Positions 41,316-51,764 of a stretch of 64,000 nucleotides of DNA are shown here, one piece after another. Under the pieces are notes generated by a model. The model was given only the letters and a program-made list of their open reading frames with translations, ran no database searches and was not told where the DNA came from. The stretch lies in assembly GCA_030220185.1 (NCBI GenBank), contig JASPKZ010007797.1, positions 1,222,001 through 1,286,000 of the forward strand, in the 5' to 3' direction. The position numbers and the translations under genes are program-made. Each line of letters begins with the position of its first letter. The first letter of the stretch is position 1. The DNA is from Diploptera punctata (Eukaryota; Arthropoda; Insecta; Blattodea; Blaberidae).

Positions 41316-41996
41316 ATTTATGTTTCCAGTCATGATTTGATTTCTGCGCAATTTTTTCGTGTATACAAACATCACATGATCCCCATTCTCACACCCCTCA
41401 CTCCGCACATCGGCCATGATCTCAGTTATTTGACAAAATTAAAGTACTCACGACATGCATCTGGATATGATAAAACAATTCATCAAAGCATTGGACAAGG
41501 AAGGAAAATGTTTCAAATACATTTGTAGAAAATTTCCTAAGCTCAGTATGTAAAAGTTAAAAGGTGGAATATTTGATGGTCCTCAAATTCGGCAATTGAT
41601 GAAAGATGCAAATTTTATCAAAGTTATGACTGTTCCGGAAAGTGAAGCTTGGAAGGGTTTTGTATTGGTAGTAGAAAATTTCCTAGGTAACTATAAAGCA
41701 CCAAATTATAAAGAAATTGTGCAAAACATGTTGACAAGCTTCAAGATTCTGGGAGCAAATATGAGTATAAAGTTACACTTTCTCCACAGTCACCTGGATA
41801 GATTTCCGGATAATTTAGGAAATTATAGCAACGAACAGGGAGTGTGCTTTCACTAGGATCTAAAAGTAATGGAGGAAAGGTATCAGGTAGATGGGACCGT
41901 CACATGATGGCAGATTACTGCTGGCTTTTAAAAAGAGATTGTCCCCTAAAAAATTATAGAAGAAAATCTTATAAAAGGCATTTCACTGAAGTATAA
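41316..41996 (+). pseudogene. Decayed copy of a multi-copy arthropod protein of unknown role
   Basis: It starts after TTCCAG. A first frame gives KHHMIPILTPLTPHIGHDLS and YDKTIHQSIGQG. After a stop near 41526, a second gives GGIFDGPQIRQLMKDANFI, SEAWKGFVLVVENFLGNYKA, MSIKLHFLHSHLDRFPDNLG and NYSNEQGVCFH. TAG replaces a probable Gln codon at 41854-41856, then DLKVMEERYQ, a further shift, and RWDRHMMADYCWLLKRD up to a stop at 41994-41996. I recall near-identical motifs (HLHSHLDRFPENLG, FHQDIKVMEERYQG, MMADYCW) in many uncharacterised proteins of insects and other arthropods, often in many copies. Function is not known to me. This copy has at least one nonsense codon and two shifts. Confidence 0.7.
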
Positions 41997-42385
41997 CATG
42001 AGTTTTCAATATTTTTCTTTTTATTTACGTCAGTGAATACCAATTTTAAAAAAAAATTGACATTATAAATATATGTTATATTTATTCATATTTTCCGATT
42101 TTTGTAGTGTAAAATCAAAATAAATATTTTTAAAAAAACCAGAGCAAATCTTCCAAAATGATTGATAGTTTCATAAATTGTGAGCATAAATATATCCGAA
42201 ATTAATCTTATATCAAGGGCAACAAAACCACTGTTGACCAGTGTTATATGTTGATATTGATAAGATTTGGTACTCTCTCATTTTGCATGACACAAACTGT
42301 ACTATAAGTGAGATATATCTTTAAGAAATAATAGTGCAAGGTGATACATGGCTTCATTTCAAGATAAGATTTTTAAATGTTTCAG
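41997..42385. other. No recognised feature
   Basis: AT-rich sequence downstream of the pseudogene; may be its 3' flank. Confidence 0.4.
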
Positions 42386-42389
42386 AGGC

Positions 42390-42625
42390 ATAACTAACTA
42401 AGTGACTGGTTCTATTGAACCCATAGGTTCATGGATGCACAGACGTAACTTCTCATACATCCCTATCCTGAGCTGTTTTCCAATCATCCCCTGTATAATC
42501 TATTTCCCTCAAATCATGGTTATTGTTATTCTCCCTCCTCAATATCCATCTACCAACTGGGCATTTTCCCTCAGGTTTTCCTACAAAAAGTTTCCATGAC
42601 CTTCTTTCATTCTCCATTTGTGGGT
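42390..42625 (-). mobile_element. RTE-type LINE 3' end
   Basis: The minus strand matches the last ~75 codons of the LINE at 30147, with the AGTTAGTTA tail at 42390-42401. Frames are broken. Confidence 0.7.
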
Positions 42626-42934
42626 AAATTAAAAATAGACATCAGCGCCATTTATCCGCTCAGCATGGAACCCAAAGCACATAATAATGCAGTGAGTGGC
42701 ATTAGGAAAACACACACACTTTTGTCACAGCAACAAATAGTACTATGACAAAGAATAGTCTGTGGATGGACAAATTGACCCATTAAATTAAATAAATGAG
42801 TATAAAATGAAAATAATATAAATAAATATATTTGGAATCAGTGGAAAAATGTTATATGAAATTTGGGAGGTAAGGACAATTGATCAGTCTCAAACTGCAT
42901 TCCTCCGTCCTGGACTGTTAACGTCCTTACCTCT

Positions 42935-43231
42935 ATTTTTTTTTCTCCATGGCGCAACAGGCTTAGAAAGCCCTTAGCCTAACAGCCGGCTGCTGGCCTC
43001 ACATCCACATGTGTCAATCACAGAGGTAGATGATCATCTGGCCAGTGTAGGTGTGACATGTGGTCAGCATGGCGAGTCCCCCAGCCATTATAGCTGGTTT
43101 TCTCAACCTAGAACTGCTACTTATTGCAGCTACCCAAATGCCTCATGTTGCTGGGCAGCCAAAATGACACAAGTCCCATAGCCCTGTGCCAGGGCTTCCT
43201 GCCTAAACCACTCGGCTACGGCGCGGGACTA
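42935..43231 (-). mobile_element. SINE family B copy
   Basis: The inverse of 23083-23425 (AGCCGGCTGCTGGCCTCACA, GACATGTGGTCAGCATG). The head at 43175-43231 ends GCGCGGGAC. Confidence 0.8.
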
Positions 43232-43825
43232 CCTCCCATTTAGCGTAAATAATTTTTTTGTTTTAGTGTAAACAATCATTGTTGTTTCTGGTAATGAAAT
43301 TTTGATAATTTACTAGACAACTTTACTCATTTATGCCTAACAGAATTGTAAACTAAATAGAGTAATTTAGGATAAATATAAGGTTGGGATGAGTAATTTG
43401 TATTAGACAATTATATATGAAGAGAAAATTTTTCTTTCAGTGAGAAGTGATAAATTAAAAATAAAAACATAAAAAATAAAGCATTACTGGCAATGAAAGT
43501 AGTATTAAATCCCATTTAAAGTCTTCTTGAGAAGAAGCTGCCAGATGGTGTGTGGAACAAAGGTTCATTGTTCAGCACTTAACTTTTTAAATTTAAGATT
43601 GCTCACTATAACAATTCTTACAATATTTTTTTTTTGTAAATTTATACACTCATACTGAATGACAAATTAATTTTTAAAAAGAAAAGTTAATAACTATTCT
43701 TACATAAATGGGAGTTTGCATGTTAGAACAAAAAAGTTACATAAAAGAGTAACATCTTCTGATAAGTTACTTAAATTTATATAAATCAGATCAGTATTTG
43801 AATTTAATTAAAATCTTCTTAATCC
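43232..43825. other. Mostly unrecognised, with a tRNA-cassette body remnant
   Basis: 43420-43560 contains GAGAAAATTTTTCTTTCAGT, GAGAAGTGATAAATTAA and GTCTTCTTGAGAAGAAGCTG, the body of a tRNA-like cassette without its head. The rest is AT-rich. Confidence 0.5.
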
Positions 43826-44046
43826 CAGTGAGTCAGGATTTTTATACTGATCTGAACCTTCTGGCTGCACTATGACTCTGGGGTTGACTCAGCCTCTAAC
43901 TGAAATGAGTACCAGACACTTGTTCTGGGGATAAAGGCAGCCATCACACAGGACTGACATGAAGTGCCGATTGTCTAGAAAAAGTGGGAGCCTTAACCTC
44001 CTATTACCCCACGGGCCTCTGAGGCCTGTAATGGGATCTTTTTTTT
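43826..44046 (+). mobile_element. SINE family A, head missing
   Basis: It begins at GAGTCAGGATTTTTATACTG and runs through GACTCAGCCTCTAACTGAAA to TGTAATGGGATC. Confidence 0.75.
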
Positions 44047-44227
44047 TAATCATTTTATAAAATTTATTATGGGAATTAACATTATGAGACTTTCAAATTA
44101 TATAATTCTTGATCATTATTAATTATGACAAAATTTGCAATGGAAGAGATTGAAGAAACGTAGGTGATCGGTTGTATGTACTAAGTTAATATGAGAAAAG
44201 TAATTTAATTTTATGAAACCATTATTC

Positions 44228-44497
44228 CACATATCACACCTTGGGAAGAAGATGGCTACAAGTGTAAAAAGTTTAGTTACGAGTTATTAACAATTAAAGT
44301 TTTAGAAAATGTATAGTACATTCAATTTTTGATATGGACACAATTTTATTCTGTCTCCATTTTCTTGCACGTGACTTGTGGCCATAAAGAAATAAATTTG
44401 CAACCATTTTTTTCTAACAGATAGTATTCTTAACTCAATTTATTACATTTTTAAACTTGTGGCTCTCTTCTTCCCAAGGTGCAATATTTCTACTTAC
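44228..44497. mobile_element. MITE with 50-bp terminal inverted repeats
   Basis: The left end CACACCTTGGGAAGAAGATG and the right end (complement GCACCTTGGGAAGAAGAGAG) continue as inverted repeats for about 50 bp. The same element lies in opposite orientation at 52612-52880. There is no coding capacity and the superfamily was not assigned. Confidence 0.75.
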
Positions 44498-45345
44498 TGC
44501 ACTGCAGTGGAATTAATCAGGATCCCATCCTGCCACAGTTCAAATACTGGTTATCAGAAATTCAAAGATCTATTATTTCCACTTTACTGCAGTAATGAAT
44601 AATTACAGTACCTTAGGACACCAATATAGTTCAGCACTACAATTTCTTTTGTTTATATGGCAAGCAGAGGACATCTGTATTGTCAATTCTAGAAATATTT
44701 AAACTGAAATGGGGGCAAAAATGCGCAATATATACTGGTATTACAAATTATATAATTTTCATCAAAACTATGTATTATAAGATTAAAATCTAATTACAAT
44801 GGTGTTCTATTTTTATTCTATTATTTTTGTTTCAGTATTGGAATTGATCTAATACTTGAGTTGAGTGTGCTCTTGTGTCTTCTGTGAAGGCTTTTTGTAG
44901 TATTTAGAAACATTTTATGTTTGTGTGAATTTTATTGTAAGAGAATTTTTGTAGTAATATTTGTCATTATTATTATTTTTTTTTTTTTTGCAATTGTGCC
45001 TACAATAATAATCTAACCTCAAAATGTGTTCAAAATAATTGAAGAGCTTTTAACAAAAACAAAAGTCCAAAAAAAAAAATCAGTAGAAGCAAACAACTTT
45101 CTCTCTTCTTTTGGCAGTTATTATTAAATGAATATGTTTTATGGTATATTAAAATAAATACATATAAAAATGTTTCTCTGTTAAGGCAGTCATTATATCC
45201 CTCGTTTTCTTTCTAATCTCTTGTACATGTTCCTAGAAGAATACTCCTTTTTCCATTGTTTATTAAATCCATCCAGTATTTAACTCTTGTGGTCTTTAGT
45301 ATTAAATATTTTTCCTAAAAAATATAGAACTAGCCTGATGCATAT
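44498..45345. other. No recognised feature
   Basis: AT-rich sequence with T and A runs; no repeat shared within the window was noticed. Confidence 0.5.
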
Positions 45346-45349
45346 GGAC

Positions 45350-45780
45350 ACACCATAGTGTAGTTGGTTAAGGTAATATACTACAAACCGGAAGGTCGAG
45401 GGTTCGAGTCTCGGTTGGGTCAGGATTTTTAAACTGACTCAAACCATCTGGTGCACCTTGGTCCATGGTCAATTCACCCTCTAACAGAAATGAGTACCAG
45501 ATGCATTTTATTTTACCTGATGGATTTAAGATCATAAGGGTTTCTTTTTCACTTCACCAGGTTAAATTATACATATAATTAAAATAATTATTATTATGAA
45601 TTATCTACAGTTTGATTAATAATGCATAATAGGCATAGGCTACACATACACAGTTGACAAGGGGTAAAGGCAGCTGTCTTGTAGGGCTGATAAGTGCCAA
45701 TTGTCCATAAAAAGTGGAAGCCTTAACCTCCTACTACTCAAGGGTCTCTTATGTGCCTGTAGTGGGATCACTTTACCTTT
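45350..45780 (+). mobile_element. SINE family A split by unrelated sequence
   Basis: Head and first body half (45350-45510) continue at about 45658 (GACAAGGGGTAAAGGCAGCT) to 45775. The interruption (about 45511-45657) is AT-rich and unidentified. Confidence 0.65.
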
Positions 45781-45829
45781 AGCCTGATGAATCAACCGTT
45801 AACCTGGAGGACAATATCATATTTCATCA

Positions 45830-46625
45830 TCATTCATTGTTAATAACCAATAAGAAATTGAACACCCCAGATAGTAAAAAATCTGGAATTAATCAAATTA
45901 GTTATAGAATCTGCAATAAAGTATACATAGGAAAAACAAAAACGAATTCGGACACTCGCACAAAGGAACACTTTGGAAACATTAAAAATTGTGAAATTTA
46001 AAAATCAGCTATTACAGCACATAGTTTGTTGGAGAGTCATAAAATTGGAAAAGAGACCAAACTTCTAAAACATAGAATTGAAGTTTGCGAGAAGATATAT
46101 ATTCAGTAAAAGGTATCCCACTACAAGCCTCAGGAGGCCCTTGGGGTAGTAGGAGGTTAAGGCTCCCATTTGTCTGGACAATCGGCACTTGATGTCAGCC
46201 CTGCATGACGGCCGTCTTTACCCCGGAACAAGCAACTGGTACTCATTTCTGTTAAGAGGCTGAGTCGACCCCAGGGCCACAGTGCTGCCTGAAGGTTTGA
46301 GTCAGTTTAAAAATCCTGACCACACCAGGACTTGAACCCTAGACCTTCCAGCTTGTAGTGCAGTGCCTTAACCACTACTCTACAGCATGCCCCCTATAGA
46401 AGAACAAATTTAAATCCATGAATTTCGAAATTCCTGATGAATGAAACCTGATCTCGAAGTTCATCAAATCAACACCAGATGGCAACGTTATAGATGGAGA
46501 TTCCAACAGAAATCTGGTAGTCATAATGTCAGTTGAAAATGGGAGGGATATTTCCTCTTGAAAACTGCAGTTCCCATGTTTAAGAAAACACAAAATATGA
46601 GGTAACATATTAAAAATGACCCATT
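45830..46625 (+). mobile_element. PLE remnant interrupted by SINE A
   Basis: GIY-YIG and C-terminal remnants (a KVYIGKTK-like motif near 45915, AHSLLESHKIGK near 46020) continue after the SINE with KNKFKSMNFEIPDE-like residues (46395-46440). The 3' end AAATATGAGGTAACAT lacks the ACCTCAT tail. Confidence 0.7.
46114..46394 (-). mobile_element. SINE family A inserted in a PLE
   Basis: A minus-oriented, nearly complete copy: GGTATCCCACTACAAGCC at the left, the head with CTTAACCACTACTCTACAGC at the right. It splits the PLE coding remnant. Confidence 0.8.
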
Positions 46626-46629
46626 TTTC

Positions 46630-46930
46630 ATCATCTTTAGTTCGACAACCATCATGGGTCCTGGCTGTCCAAAAATGTCTCCCAACAATTTGCCTCTGTT
46701 CCTTACCAGACCCATCCAATTTCTTACTCCAATAGCTCTGGCATCTTCCTTTACATCGTCTTGCCAACTGATTTTCAGTCTTCCTCTCCGCCTGTATCCT
46801 GCTGGTTCAGATTGGAGAATTCTGCTAGCTGCTCTTGATTACCCATCTCAAGTGGTCCATTTTTATGAACACAGTTATATTAGGTTCCCCGAATAATTTG
46901 TATAGTTCATGATCATATTGGAGCTAGGTC
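46630..46930 (-). mobile_element. LINE C-terminal fragment
   Basis: Minus frames give MGLVRNRGKLLGDIFGQPGP and MMVVELKMMKNG (46715-46521), a shifted LARRCKGRCQSYWSKKLDGS and RRAGRRTE-like residues, the last exonic end of an RTE-type LINE different from the one at 30147. Confidence 0.6.
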
Positions 46931-47387
46931 TTTGTAAATAGGTCTGTCCAGCTATTTACTCTTCAGATATCGTAACCGAGTGTTTTTTCACAAGATGGAG
47001 TCGTCAGCATCAAGCTCAACCATCCAGCAATCCTAATTGGACAATGATTTTCTGTCACGGTTTTCTCCCTTTGCTGACAGGTCCCAACTGTAGTGTCGGG
47101 AACTCACTTTCTGCCTTTGCATGACTTAGTATTACCCATGGTAAGGACATACATGATAGGACTTGGTAGGAACATGTGGTATAATATTTCACTACTAATA
47201 AATTGTTGGTCAGCTGCAGTAGACTAGTGGCTCTAAGCCCAAGGGTCGCAAATTCATATTCAGCTGAGGTTGCATCTGTATCATGAAGACATTAGATGGG
47301 ATTTAATACAGCTAAAAATATTATGATCAAAATAAGTAATTCCAATTATACATTTTTTTACCTTATTTAACACAGTTAATTAGCTGT
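46931..47387. other. Mostly unrecognised; SINE D fragment
   Basis: 47210-47300 resembles the head of SINE D (CAGCTGCAGTAGACTAGTGG, GGGTCGCAAATTCA). The rest has no recognised feature. Confidence 0.45.
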
Positions 47388-47553
47388 GATAATTTCTGTT
47401 ATAATCCTCGTTATATCATCAAAATTCCAAGCTTTACATATATAAAATATATAAATAATTTTAGTATCAAGACAGTTCCTGAAGATGAAGCATGACTTCG
47501 AAAAGTTTTGAATTTTGATGATATAACGAGGATTATAACAGAAATTATTGTAG
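47388..47553. repeat. Inverted repeat
   Basis: TAATTTCTGTTATAATCCTC and its complement (GAGGATTATAACAGAAATTA) lie at about 47391-47410 and 47528-47547. The arms are about 45 bp. Origin unknown. Confidence 0.7.
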
Positions 47554-47574
47554 TTGAGGACAACTGTGTTATAT

Positions 47575-48255
47575 CATCAACAATCACGGATTAAGCCCAT
47601 GTGGCTTATTCCGGTCTCATAGATTCTCATTCAAAAGTTGGATCCATCTCTTCTTCGGTTGACCAACATTCCTGCGTCCTTTTGGCTTGTATTTAAGTAT
47701 AGTTTTGGGAATGCGATCATCTTCCATTCTTTGAACATGTTCTTTCCATTTTTTTCTAGATTCTGTTATTCTATCTAAGAGTTTAAAGATATTTAGCTCA
47801 TTTCTAATATCTTCACTTCTCCTCTTATCTAGAAGTTTGCAACCAGCCACACTTCTCAGAAATCTCATTTAAGCTGCTTCTATGATATTCTCTTCTCTTT
47901 TAGTTAAAACCCAAAATTCACTACCATACGATAGTAAGGGGACTGCCACTAGTTTATAAAATTTTAGTTTTGTTTCTTTTCTTGTGCTTTTAAATATCCT
48001 TTTGATTGTTCCACATATGTAATTAAATTTATTAAGTTTGTTAAATAGATCTTCATTTTTAAAATAGGAGATTTCATAACCCAGGTATTTAAAATGGTTC
48101 ACTTGTTAAATGGGTTTCCCCTCCAGAATTATTTTAGCTCTTACGGTATCTGATCCCTTAAAAGCTAGGATTTTCGTTTTACTTATTGATATTTTGAAAT
48201 TATATTTCTGTATAATGTTATTTAACTGAAAGAGCGATTTCTGTAGACTGTGTTA
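47575..48255 (-). mobile_element. LINE 3' end, RTE type
   Basis: The minus strand starts in the reverse transcriptase (a KTKILAF-like region near 48170), then FKYLGYEISYFKNEDLFNKL, LLSYGSEFWVLTKREENII, and after a TAA at about 47869 continues with MRFLRSVAGCKLLDKRRSED and GQPKKRWIQLLNE. The 3' end GATTGTTGATGATATAA is a TGA-type tail. Confidence 0.75.
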
Positions 48256-48494
48256 TAAAAGGTAAAAAAAAAAAAAATTATAATTTAAATAATTTTAATC
48301 TAACGGTGTTCAAACATGAATATTAAAAGTATAGATAAAATAAATAAATTATTATATACAGCCAGACTTGACGCACTGATGCTCTATTGAACCATCCACA
48401 CATTTCTTTCCATCCAATCACAAACTTCTCTCTCTAACTGTGATGATGGTTCACTACATTCAAATAGGAGATTCTAATTATGAGACCTACCAAG

Positions 48495-48785
48495 GACAGG
48501 AGAATTATATTTGAAGAGAAAAATTTTCGCCTAGACCGAGACTCGAACCCGGGACCCTTGGCTTTCCGGGTCAAGTGCTCTACCAACTGAGCTACCGAGG
48601 CGAGTTGCGATCTAGATGCAAATTTTTCTCTTATATACGTTGTAATTCCCTCGTGCCAAATGCTTGAAACCGAAGTTTCTATCTGTGCAAATGGCGGCTT
48701 CTTAGTTAATAGCGAAAATTTTTCTCTTCAAATATAATTTATCCTTCAATGAGAAGTGTTAAATTAATAATAAAATCGACAGGAG
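48495..48785 (-). repeat. tRNA-like cassette, internally deleted
   Basis: The tRNA-like segment at 48529-48601 has intact boxes. The body is truncated after GGCGGCTTCTTAGTTAA (48686-48708) and joined to another cassette's 3' flank (48711-48780). Confidence 0.7.
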
Positions 48786-48889
48786 AATTATTTAAGTTCA
48801 GGATGAATATGCCCAAGATAGAAGTTAACATTAATAAAATTCATGATAAAATTCTGTTGACGTATTAGTCATATAATTAAAATTATAAT

Positions 48890-49475
48890 ATAAAATTGTT
48901 ACCCAATAGGCCTGTCTCCTCAACTTTGTAAAGTATTAATTCTCTAATAATTAAATGAATCGTGATTTCTTCTTACCTCATACTTCTATTTTTTTTAAAC
49001 ACAGCACTGCAGTATCGGTGACACATTGTCGTCATTATCAGCTGTTTTCATGACTGTCAATTTTTTCTTTTGCCGGTAATTATCTAGACTGCCAGATGGC
49101 AAAAGAAAAAAATTGACAGTTGTGAAAACAGCTGATGATGACGACAATGTGTTGCCGATACTGCAGTGCTGTGTTTAAAAAAACATAGAAGTATGAGGTA
49201 AGAAGAAATCACGATTCATTTAATTATTATTAATTGAACCTCATAATGTTAAAAATTCCCAAATTTAATTTATAAATATTAATTCTCTGTAGGCGTTTTG
49301 GGACTAGTCCCATCATCAGCAGAAGGTAGGACTTTATCTGCTGACTCTGAATGCAATACTATTGCAGATAAATACCTTTCTCCTGCTCCTGCTAATGACG
49401 GGACCAGTCCCATAAGGCCTACAGAGAATTAATACTTTACAAAGTTGAATAGACGGGTCTATTAGATAACAATTT
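48890..49475. repeat. Inverted repeat split by a PLE hairpin
   Basis: The left arm (48900-48945 plus 49277-49310) is inverse to 49400-49475: ACTTTGTAAAGTATTAATTC against GAATTAATACTTTACAAAGT. The inner part contains GGGACTAGTCCCATCATCAG. The PLE hairpin at 48946-49276 sits inside the left arm. It may itself be a foldback element. Confidence 0.7.
48946..49276 (+). mobile_element. PLE solo hairpin with 12-bp TSD
   Basis: The arms meet near 49098, with AACACAGCACTGCAGTATCG and its inverse inside. The right arm alone has ATGAGGT (49193-49199) followed by ACCTCAT (49238-49244). TATTAATTCTCT flanks it at 48934-48945 and 49277-49288. Confidence 0.8.
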
Positions 49476-49569
49476 TATATTTTTAATTTTAAGCCCCAGT
49501 TAGTGTAGGCAGGAATCACCACTATTAATTAAGGCTTAAATAAAAAAATAAAAGTATTAAAAAAATGGT

Positions 49570-49575
49570 TTTATT
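49570..49575 (-). promoter_or_regulatory. Polyadenylation signal of cyclin K
   Basis: AATAAA on the minus strand about 63 bases after the cyclin K stop codon. Position and orientation fit the end of that transcript. Confidence 0.6.
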
Positions 49576-49637
49576 TAATTTAGACAAAATTGAAATAACA
49601 TAATTTCATTACATTACATATAAACATAAAAATAGAG

Positions 49638-49995
49638 TTAACTTGGCCCCGCAGGTGGATAGTAAGGTCTGTTTGGTGGGACAGCCGGAGGAGGTGCCTG
49701 GTAGTACTGCGATGATGGATACTGATGAGGTGCTGCTGGATATGGATTGTAAGGAGCCGGTACAGCAGTACTTGGCTGTACAGGAGCAACTTGTGCTGGT
49801 GTCACATTTACAACAGGAGGTGCAGCAGCTACTGGAATCTGAGATGTGTATGTAGGTGGAAATGTTGGAGTCAGTGACGAGTGCGTGTAGTTATTGTATT
49901 GGTAGTGGTTACTAGCATCTCCAATTTTGTCGGGTCATCTCCATTACTTGGAGCTAGATGTGGCTTTGTGTCTTTGCTGACCTTCACAGGAATTA
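49638..49995 (-). CDS. CycK: Cyclin K, last exon, apparent one-base deletion
   Basis: The exon follows acceptor GGTTACAG and ends at the stop codon 49640-49638. It encodes the low-complexity tail: VIPVKVSKDTKPHLAPSNGDD, then in the next frame DASNHYQYNNYTHSSLTPTF, AAAPPVVNVTPAQVAPVQPS and PPPAVPPNRPYYPPAGPS. The incoming phase needs 356 bases after the split codon to be a multiple of three, and it is not (118 codons plus 2). The shift lies at the GGG run 49932-49934, where one extra base would read GDDPDKIGDAS. Proline- and tyrosine-rich tails are known for cyclin K. The break may be a sequencing or assembly error, since the rest of the exon is well preserved; a real truncating allele would lose the last ~95 residues. 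Confidence 0.75.
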
Positions 49996-50059
49996 CTGTA
50001 ACCAATTGGAAAGAAAAAAATATAAAAACTTCAACTGAGATAAAGATAATGAAAAAATT

Positions 50060-50320
50060 TTATATTTCAAGAGAAAAATATATGTCTAGACCGGGGTTTG
50101 AACCCAGGACCTTTGGTTATGTATGCCAATGCTCTAACCAACTGAGCTACCTATGCCTCCAATCTAAATGCAAATTTTTCTCTTATAGGACTCCTAGGTA
50201 GCACAATTGGTTAGAACATTGGCATAGAGAGTCAAAGGTCCTTGGTTCAAACTCCGGTCTAGGCGTATATTTTTCTCTTCAAATATAATTTGTCCTTCAG
50301 TGAGAAGTGTCAGATTAATA
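50060..50320. repeat. tRNA-like cassettes, inverted pair
   Basis: A minus cassette (about 50085-50160, TTTGAACCCAGG) and a plus cassette (about 50188-50265, TTGGTTCAAACTCCGG) share the outer flanks TTTCAAGAGAAAAATATATG and TATATTTTTCTCTTCAAAT. Confidence 0.7.
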
Positions 50321-50429
50321 ATATAAAACATAATGAAATATTGATATTTTTTTCATTATTTTAGCATCAAAGAAACCAAATCAGTATAAAAGCATTTCTT
50401 AATATTAGCTAGATCATCGGTTGATTAAT

Positions 50430-50800
50430 GTCTTTGACATCGTCTGATTCTTAATAGCCAAGTTTGTCGGTCCATCCAATCTCCTGGTTGTAGATGTTTC
50501 TCCTTTACTTATAAATATATTCCCTGACTCCAGGAAGTTTCAGGTCTTCAATTGTCTCGTCTTCCCTCAGGTTTCCATTCCAAAACACATTTTGGTAGCT
50601 GATTCTCTTCCATTCGCTGGACATGTCCGTACCATCTTAACTGCTAAATTTTAGTATAATCTAAAATAGTGTCTTCAATCTTCATTTTCTCCCTTATAAC
50701 TGAGTTTCTAATTTTTTCTCTTCTTGAAATTCTTGCTGGCCTTCATTTTAAATCCATTTTTGTTGCCAAAAGATACTTACTTGTTTTCGTTGTTCTAAAT
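50430..50800 (-). mobile_element. LINE C-terminal fragment
   Basis: The minus strand reads with shifts through residues like RWYGHVQRMEENQLPKCVLE and GNLREDETIED, the end of an RTE-type LINE in cyclin K intron sequence. Confidence 0.55.
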
Positions 50801-50879
50801 ATTAATAAAGCTTATATATGATCACCACGCCAGTTTGAACTCAGATCATCTAAGAATTTAAAGGTCGAACAGACCTATT

Positions 50880-51520
50880 ATTTAAGCTTCTAACATAGAA
50901 ATACATTATAAATATAATGTAAATGGACAGTTAATGACAAATGAGAAAAATTTTGAAAAGTGACTGAATTCAAATACCTAGGAACAATATTGTTTATTTT
51001 TTATTTCACTCATCTCATACTTCATAACTCCTAGCATACCCAAGGTTTCATCATATCCTTTGTGACATTCTCAATGCTGTGTCACGTTCACAACTGACGT
51101 CCGGCTGCCTTCTATCCTGCAGACTGACCTCCGCGCCATCTGATGGCTGACCGACGAACTTCCAAATCAGTCCTCTCTCCTTACAACCGGGTATTTCAAA
51201 ATTCATAGTTGTATTTTCATTCTTGCATATGTAAATTTTTTCCCAAATTGTGAGTTCCTAGGACTGATTTGGAAGTTCGTCGGTCAGCCATCAGATGGTG
51301 CGGAGGTCAGTCTGCAGGATAGAAGGCAGCCGGACGTCAGTTGTGAACGTGACACAGCATTGAGAATGTCACAAAGGATGTGATGAAACCCTGGGTATGC
51401 TAGGAGTTATGAAATAAAAAAACCTCATAGTGTTATTTCCTATCTACATAACTTAACCTAGGAACATTAATTATAAACAGGAATGAGGTGTTTTCTAAGC
51501 ATTAATTACACCAAGGCTTA
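50880..51520 (+). mobile_element. RTE-type LINE fragment split by a PLE hairpin
   Basis: ATGGACAGTTAATGACAAAT to ACCTAGGAACA (ends 50986) matches the MTNEGNFEEVAEFKYLGT region of the LINE at 30147. The continuation TTAATTATAAACAGGAATGA (INRNE) follows at about 51467. The insertion between is the hairpin at 50987-51455. Confidence 0.7.
50987..51455 (+). mobile_element. PLE solo hairpin with 11-bp TSD
   Basis: Arms (about 51010-51185 and 51255-51420) are inverted repeats with GACGTCCGGCTGCCTTCTAT and its complement. The right arm ends AACCTCATAGTGTTATTTCC. ACCTAGGAACA flanks it at 50976-50986 and 51456-51466. Confidence 0.8.
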
Positions 51521-51598
51521 GTACAGTTCATGAGTTCAATACATCTGTAGCAGTAATAATGATTCGGCCATATTTTATTACGACTAAAAATTGTATAC

Positions 51599-51757
51599 CT
51601 GATGGAGCTGGAGACATGTGCAGTACTGGTGACACAGGCTGGGAAATTCGCTCTTTCTTGATGGCAGGAGATCGAGTAGAGGGCACGAGAGGTGGTGAGT
51701 CAGGAGAAGTTGATGTCTGAGGTTGTGAATACAGGTCCAGCACCTGGTGACAAATGT
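51599..51757 (-). CDS. CycK: Cyclin K exon, end of cyclin box and start of tail
   Basis: Acceptor GTTTGCAG, donor CATCAG|GTATAC; 159 bases in phase 1 at both ends. It encodes DICHQVLDLYSQPQTSTSPD, then SPPLVPSTRSPAIKKER and ISQPVSPVLHMSPAPS. DICHQ-LDLYSQ is the highly conserved end of the folded region in cyclin K; what follows is a Ser/Pro-rich linker. In known biology the N-terminal cyclin boxes bind CDK12 or CDK13, which phosphorylate the RNA polymerase II tail. A LINE RNase H remnant begins less than 10 bp upstream of the acceptor. Confidence 0.9.
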
Positions 51758-51764
51758 CTGCAAA

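Noticed and set aside
49643..49855. Plus-strand ORF of 70 codons
   Set aside because: It is antisense to the cyclin K proline-rich exon.
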